Positions 60,101 through 64,000 of a DNA stretch of 64,000 nucleotides are shown in pieces. The position numbers and the translations under genes are program-made. The first letter of the stretch is position 1, and each line of letters begins with the position of its first letter. Under the pieces are notes generated by a model, which saw nothing but the letters and a program-made list of their open reading frames with translations, ran no database searches and was not told where the DNA came from. Source of the stretch: Phanerodontia chrysosporium (taxonomy: Eukaryota; Basidiomycota; Agaricomycetes; Polyporales; Phanerochaetaceae); contig MJGA01000055.1 of NCBI GenBank assembly GCA_001910725.1, positions 1-64,000 on the forward strand, in the 5' to 3' direction.

Positions 60101-61892
60101 GATGCGGTGAGCAACCGCATAGTAGTCGAGCTTCCCTTTGTCCTCCTCCGAGATCTGCTTCTGAGCACCGAACGTCTCCTCGCTCGTCGGCTCATCGTCG
60201 GGCTGCCAGTTCGGATCGCCGGCCTTTTGCTGCTCAATGACGGCCTGCGCAAGCGAATCGAGGTAGGCGTCCGTCTGGCGCAGCAGGTGCGTGATACGGG
60301 TGTCTTTGGCAGTGTCGATGAGCTTCATGTACGCCTCTTCATCGTCTGCCTTCAGCGCCTTAAGACGCTCCTTGGCGAGACGTTCGATGCGCTTCTGCTC
60401 CTCCTTCTCGGTGTGCGCGTGGAAGCTCGCGACCGCCTTCGAGAGCTTGACGATGCGATCTTGCGCAGCACGGTTGACAGCAAGCACTTCGCGCCCGTGG
60501 TCGCAAATAGTCTTGAGCTGCTCGACATGCTTCGCCTTGGCTCGCCGCTCCCGCTCTGCACGTTGCTTGCGCTCCGCCTGCTCGGTCATGCGGGCATCGC
60601 GCATAGTTGGCTTGCGTGTCCTGCGGAACTCTGTCCTGTTCAGAGGGAGCGTAGAGCCGTGGATGAGGCGTTCAGCGACCATCGCCCGCATCTGCCGCTG
60701 CTTGTCGAGCAGCCGCAACGACTTGAGCTCGATGACCGCGCGCAGCTTGCCATGTGTGCTTGGAGGAGGATGGATGAGGGCCTTCAGATCGGTCGCGTTC
60801 TCCTTATTGTCGGGAGTCTCATCGTCCGCCACAACAGGCTCCAAGCCCCCTTCGCCCATGAGAGCCGGCAGGTCTTCGAGCTCCCGGATGCGCTGGTCTA
60901 TCCGAGCATCAACAAAACGATTGCGCTCGGCAATGATTTGCTGAGGATCGAGACCCGAGGGCATGATGGAAGGAATGAGCAGCCGCTGTAGCCGTGTGGC
61001 AAACAAGGCGGGGTCGACAGACGGGTCGCGCTTCAAGTGCGTGAACGGATGCATGTATGCGTTGTAGGGGTATATGCCTGAATCGACGTTGTCTTCGAGG
61101 AAAGGGCCTTTTGGCATATCCGTCATGTCCTGCACGACTTCCTCTTCCGCCTTGATCTCGGCGACACCCTCACCGCTACCGCCTGCCACACCTGGTGCTG
61201 GTGTTGCTGTTGCAGGAGCACTCTTGTGAACCTTCACAGCACTGTCGACGACTCTAGAGTTGACATCTCCGCCCTGGAGTAGCTTCTCTAGCTCGGGCAC
61301 TGCTTGGTTCGGGACGCGAACAGCGGCTTGCAGAGCTTCTGGAAGCGGTATGCCCCGAGAAATGAGTTTGAAGGCGTGGATCTGAGCACGGAGTGCGTTG
61401 ATCTGGTCGGGTGTAAAGGACACGGGGGATTGGGATGGTGCTGGGTATGGTTGGGACGGTATCGGACCAGATGTCAAAGAGGTGCCATTTGGGGCTGGGC
61501 TTCCGTTGATTCGGGGGCCTGCCATAGCATGTCCATTGGTCTGAGGAATAGAGTGATCTGCGGCGGCCTCTGCGATGGATTTACCTAGTGTTTAACGTGA
61601 GCTGAACATACGGGGCAAGGACGGGCGACTCACGTTGTTGCGCCATGGCCTTCAAGAAGGTGACCATCTTCGCCAGCTCCGGGTTGTTCTCCTCAGAGTA
61701 GCCCGCCTGCCTGAGAAACTTGACACGCTGGAGGGGGAGCAGATGAGCGTGTGCGGATGGAATCTGGGGTAAAGGACACACCTCGATGACTGCGTGTACC
61801 TTTGCCTGACTGAGGGCATTCTGGGCGAAGGGAACCTGAGGTTTCGGCTGGGATGCGGGGGGCTGAAAGAAAGGCTGACTTGGGGCAGCCAT
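57177..61892 (-). CDS. SNF2: SWI/SNF or RSC chromatin-remodelling ATPase (Snf2/Sth1 type)
   Basis: About 1,450-residue nuclear ATPase. Domain order: an N-terminal Pro/Gln region; a QLQ-type segment ([19 protein letters not shown]); a basic HSA helix region ([35 protein letters not shown]); a Snf2 helicase core with [20 protein letters not shown], a Walker A Gly-Lys-Thr at an intron edge, [22 protein letters not shown] and lobe 2 [14 protein letters not shown] and [11 protein letters not shown]; a SnAC-like region after the core; and a C-terminal bromodomain ([32 protein letters not shown]). It ends in an acidic tail. Bromodomain plus HSA plus SnAC separates it from ISWI, CHD and INO80. Snf2 and Sth1 cannot be told apart here. 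Confidence 0.92.
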
Positions 61893-62115
61893 GCTTTCAC
61901 GAGATCTGGGCGACAACCGAGGGCTCGAATAATTCGCCCTAATTTGCCGTCACTGCTCACGCAGAGAGTCGTGGGAAAACCGAGGCCGCACTGCCCGGTA
62001 ACAAAAGCGGCACACACGTGACTCGGACACGTCTCCAACTCCGATCCCACGTTCAGACTCCGCCCCGACGCGTGTCTGGCGCGTCATTAGCCAACCCACT
62101 TCTCACCACGACACC
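61893..62115. promoter_or_regulatory. Bidirectional promoter of the remodeler and Ku80 genes
   Basis: 223 bases between two start codons facing away from each other. No TATA box seen. A shared promoter is likely from the spacing alone. Confidence 0.5.
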
Positions 62116-64000
62116 ATGACAGAACGAGCCGGGGTGAGCCGCACAACTCCAGAGGAGACCATTTGTCTCATTTATATTGCAGTACACAGTCACCATGTTC
62201 CTCGTCGACGTCTCCCCGTCCATGGGGAAGATGCGCGAGGTCGAGGTTCCACTGCCTAACGGCGAGGTGCAGATAGTCGAGATGAGCAACCTCGAATGGG
62301 CCTTGCAGTTTGTCAAGCTCAAGGTTCAAGAAATGGTGCGCATATGTACAGCGTCTTCTGCAGCAGAATCCTCACAGTCAAGTAAAGATTTACCACGAAC
62401 GCAAGACTGACCAATGTGGCGTCATACTGTTCGGTTCTCAAAGTGAGAGATCCTCTTGTCCCCTGTAGCGTTTATTCTAACCGTGTCTAGATACCATGAA
62501 CTGCGTTCATAAGGAGCAAGGCGGATACGAGCATATCGAGGAGGTCATACCTATCGCGCACCCTAATGCAAGCACAATAGCGCAAATATCCAGTATTACT
62601 CCAGGAACAGAGATTGGGGACCGTGAGTATGACATATGTCTGCCTCTGCTCCTGTTGACAAAATTGTATCTAGCCTTGGATGCCATCGTGGTGGGCATCG
62701 AGACACAGCATCAATACCTCGGGAAGAAGAAGACCTGGACGCGACGCATGGTGCTGCTTACCGACGGCGAGAATCCGATTGAGATACAGCACCTCCAGAG
62801 AATCTCACAAAGAATAAACGAACTGAACATCAGATTCACTGTCATGTATGTCTTGTGCAGATTTTGTGATGCTACCCTTCGTCTAATCTCGACGACAGTG
62901 GTATCGACTTCGACGACGAGGAATATGGTTTTGTGGAAGAGGGGAAAACGGACATCAAAGTATGCACAGGACTACGTATGTTGACTTGTTTACTCATTCA
63001 TTTCTCAGCGAGAAAACGAAGAATTCTACCACTCGTTCGTCGAAACCCTCGAGCATGGCGTCATCGGGAACTGTGCCGTAGCTATAGAGGAGATCTCCAG
63101 GCCTGATTCCAAGCAAACTAGATCTCAGCCATCAGCCTCTGTACTCCGTCTGGGCGATGTAGAAAACCATCCCGAGGAGGCTATTGAGATCAACATCAAG
63201 GTCAGCAAGTGCACCGCCGTCGAGCGCCCTAAATCGTTCAAGAAGTTCGCAAGGCTCAGCGAGGATATTGAAATGGGAGAGACTGGGGACGAAAGCGAAC
63301 CGACCGTAGAATATGGCCAGCTAAGAAGAGAGATTCGCTACTCATATGACGCTAGCGAGCACCACGATGACGAAGCGCAAGAGGAAGACGAGGAGAAGAA
63401 GCGCGACCTCCAGGAAGTCGAGAAGGAACAGCTCGTTCGCGGGTACAAGTACGGGTCATCTTTTGTACCCGTCCCTGACAATAACTTTCCGAAGCTCGAG
63501 ACGAAGAAGGGCATGGAGATCTGTGGGTTCTTCAAGGAGGAATATTTCCGTCGCGAGTGGTCCATTGGCGAGGTCCGCTATGTCTTTGCCGCCGACAAGT
63601 CACCGTTGCAGCAGGTCGCGCTCTCGAGTCTAGTGGACGGGATGATCCAGACAGACAAGAACGGCAAAGAGTTCACGTATTACGCCGTCACTCGATGGGT
63701 CACACTCGATGGCTCAGAGCCAAAAATGGGCGTACTGAAGCCTTGCAAGGACGAGTTCAATAATCACTACTTCCTGTGGGTTCAGGTAAGTGCGATGCTC
63801 GGTGTATCTCGTGCTGGCGTCGGACGCTCATACCTGTCCAGATGCCGTTTGCGGATGACTTGCGGAAGTGGACATTCGCTTCGCTTGACCGGTTAATCAG
63901 CAGCAAGGGCGAGTTAGTCACAAAACACCCGTACCTGCCCACCGATGAGCAGCTCGAGGCGATGGAAGAATTTGTCGATGCCATGGATCTCATGGAGGCT
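62116..64000 (+). CDS. KU80: Ku80 DNA-end-binding subunit, partial
   Basis: 5' part of the Ku70/Ku80 heterodimer subunit that binds double-strand breaks and starts non-homologous end joining. The first exon encodes MTERAG, and an intron ends at 62183. A von Willebrand A-like domain follows, with FLVDVSPSMGK, EWALQFVKLKV and RMVLLTDGENPI. The Ku core then appears: RGYKYGSSFVPVPD, FFKEEYFRREWSIGEVRYVF and VTRWVTLDGSEPKMGVLKP, then LDRLISSKGELVTKHPYLPT. The VRGYxYG-type motif and the LFVDVSPSM-type start match Ku80 rather than Ku70. The gene continues past the right edge, so the C-terminus is missing. Confidence 0.92.

Overview
This window is nuclear DNA of a filamentous basidiomycete, most likely a mushroom-forming Agaricomycete. 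Genes are dense and lie on both strands. They are split by many 50-70 nt GT-AG introns, and the housekeeping proteins (Arp5, Sec4/Ypt2, Nic96, a Snf2/Sth1-type ATPase, Ku80) are fungal in type. A chromodomain Ty3/Gypsy element and a poly(A)-tailed LINE fit the same picture. The order cannot be fixed by eye.

Layout. 1-850: unresolved. 851-9235 (-): TRANK1-like UvrD/SF1 helicase with TPR-like repeats (paralog A). 9750-12625 (+): Arp5. 12824-13750 (-): Sec4/Ypt2 Rab GTPase. 14335-29892 (+): a second TRANK1-like gene (paralog B), broken by a solo LTR (18064-18757) and by a complete 6.5-kb chromovirus (19223-25746, element on the minus strand). Both insertions lie in exons and have perfect 5-bp target duplications. 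30993-33645 (+), 34170-36830 (+) and 37125-39793 (-): three NACHT NTPases (fungal NLR-like). 41707-41985 (+): small secreted cysteine protein. 42405-45270 (-): a third TRANK1-like gene (paralog C) that lacks the helicase core. 45545-47469 (+): 5'-truncated LINE with a 15-bp target duplication and a 31-nt A tail. 47794-49109 (-): copper-fist regulator. 49465-52189 (+): ABC protein. 52372-53613 (+): two related small unknown genes. 53755-56808 (-): Nic96/Nup93. 57177-61892 (-): Snf2/Sth1-type remodeler. 62116-end (+): Ku80, cut by the window edge.

The left 45 kb is an accessory island set among housekeeping genes. It holds three giant helicase/TPR paralogs in different states of integrity, three NACHT paralogs, a secreted protein and the mobile DNA. 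Helicase/TPR proteins next to NLR-like STAND ATPases make a plausible fungal immunity or self/non-self locus. That is inference from gene content only. The right 15 kb (copper fist to Ku80) looks conserved and ordinary.

Exon boundaries were read by eye from splice sites and from comparison among paralogs inside the window. Gene ends are therefore firmer than individual exon edges. No database search was possible.
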